A stretch of 6,453 nt of DNA from positions 1 to 6,453 of the forward strand of contig JALRGP010000060.1 of the NCBI GenBank assembly GCA_023259685.1, written 5' to 3'. This document shows positions 5,828 through 6,453 of the stretch, in pieces (the stretch's first letter is position 1; every line of letters starts with the position of its first letter). The notes under the pieces were generated by a model. It ran no database searches and was not told the DNA's origin. It worked only from the letters and a program-made list of their open reading frames with translations. The stretch comes from Alphaproteobacteria bacterium. GTDB taxonomy: Bacteria; Pseudomonadota; Alphaproteobacteria; JALRGP01. The translations under genes were made by a program, and so were the position numbers.

Positions 5828-5910
5828 ATCGTTATAATGACAGTAACAATTGAACAACGATCTAAACGCCATGTTAGTCATGTATTTTTTGTTGGTAACA
5901 TCAATATGTT

Positions 5911-6453
5911 GGCTCTTTTTCAAAACGGATGGGTAAATTGTGATGTTAAAATAAAAAAAGTGAGATTTAATCTAAATAAAAATGGAAAAAGTGTTCGCAA
6001 AAGCTCTGGGTGTAGAGGATCCATGGTTTATTCGTCAAATAACATTCGATAAGGAGGCTAACCGATTAGACGTAGACATCGATTTCAAAAAAGGATCACG
6101 TTTCCCTATTGAAGATGGTGGAAAGAATTATCCTGTGTACGATTCAGAGCAAAAGACCTGGAGGCACTTAAATTTCTTTCAATACGAATGTTACTTAAAT
6201 GTGAGAACACCGCGTGTTCGCACGGATGATAATAGAACACTTTTAATTTTACCTCCTTGGGCTGGTCGAATGTATGGTTTTACCATGCTTTTTGAAGCTT
6301 TTTTAGTGAAGTTATGTGGCAGCATGCCTGTGTCTCAAGCAGAAAAAATCGTTGGAGTTTCAGATAACAAACTATGGCGGTTATTAGATTTTTATGTCTA
6401 CAGCGCAAAGCTACATGATGATTGCTCACATTTAGAAGTCGTTGGCATGGATG
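5911..6453 (+). mobile_element. ISL3-family insertion sequence, left part only
   Basis: The element is identified by its transposase. The left end is placed at 5911 because GGCTCTTTTTCAAAACGG resembles the GGCTCTTT-type termini of ISL3 elements, and it is a plausible 71 bases before the transposase start. If so, the 8-base target copy on this side would be 5903-5910 (AATATGTT). The right end, its inverted repeat and the second target copy lie beyond the window, so the boundary is an inference. Confidence 0.6.
5982..6453 (+). CDS. ISL3-family transposase, N-terminal part (cut by window edge)
   Basis: The frame starts at ATG 5982, with a stop codon (TAA) three codons upstream, and is open to the end of the window, giving 157 complete codons. 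KTWRHLNFFQYECYLNVRTPRV (58-79), PPWAGRMYGFTMLFEAF (91-107), a helix-turn-helix-like stretch MPVSQAEKIVGVSDNKLWRLL (115-135) and the terminal EVVGMD are characteristic of ISL3 transposases. The final residue, Asp157, should be the first acidic residue of the DDE catalytic triad, normally followed by ETS. The N-terminal CxxC zinc-finger cysteines seen in many ISL3 members are absent: the corresponding segments read FPIEDGGKNYPVYDS and PRVRTDDNRTL. The ribosome-binding site is weak. Whether the gene is intact cannot be judged here. Confidence 0.9.
   Translation, partial: MEKVFAKALGVEDPWFIRQITFDKEANRLDVDIDFKKGSRFPIEDGGKNYPVYDSEQKTWRHLNFFQYECYLNVRTPRVRTDDNRTLLILPPWAGRMYGFTMLFEAFLVKLCGSMPVSQAEKIVGVSDNKLWRLLDFYVYSAKLHDDCSHLEVVGMD

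Overview
This window is AT-rich bacterial chromosomal DNA. Its genes point to an alphaproteobacterium, most likely a host-associated low-GC lineage such as Holosporales or Rickettsiales-like bacteria. The strongest lineage marker is an OmpR-type response regulator that is recognisably CtrA, with the diagnostic C-terminal block containing DVFICKLRKKL and WGRGY. A Soj-type ParA and a groESL operon under a perfect CIRCE element agree with this. The genus is inference only.

Layout, left to right. (1) The C-terminal TRAM region of miaB (+) enters from the left edge and ends at 214. A hairpin at 224-260 serves it and, from the other side, the next gene. (2) At 275-763 (-) lies an unrecognised small exported protein rich in His, Lys and Cys, carrying five in-frame 18-bp repeats. 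(3) A gene-free stretch (764-1176) holds a TTAA-N7-TTAA match, two small dyads and a possible parA promoter. (4) parA and lgt (+, 1177-2696) overlap by one base and look translationally coupled; parB is not here. (5) ctrA (-, 2758-3480) is convergent with lgt and has a TTAA-N7-TTAA match upstream of its start. (6) groES-groEL (-, 3773-5724) follows a near-consensus sigma70-type promoter overlapping a perfect CIRCE operator and ends at a 16-bp perfect hairpin. (7) The left end of an ISL3-family insertion sequence begins near 5911. Its transposase (+, from 5982) runs off the right edge exactly at the first catalytic Asp.

The named genes are core functions: tRNA modification, chromosome partitioning, lipoprotein maturation, cell-cycle transcription control and protein folding. 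I see no clear undescribed multi-gene system. The points most worth a second look are the His/Cys-rich repeat protein, the CtrA with a C-terminus lacking the di-alanine degradation tag known from Caulobacter, the coupling of parA to lgt without parB, and an ISL3 transposase lacking its N-terminal zinc-finger cysteines.
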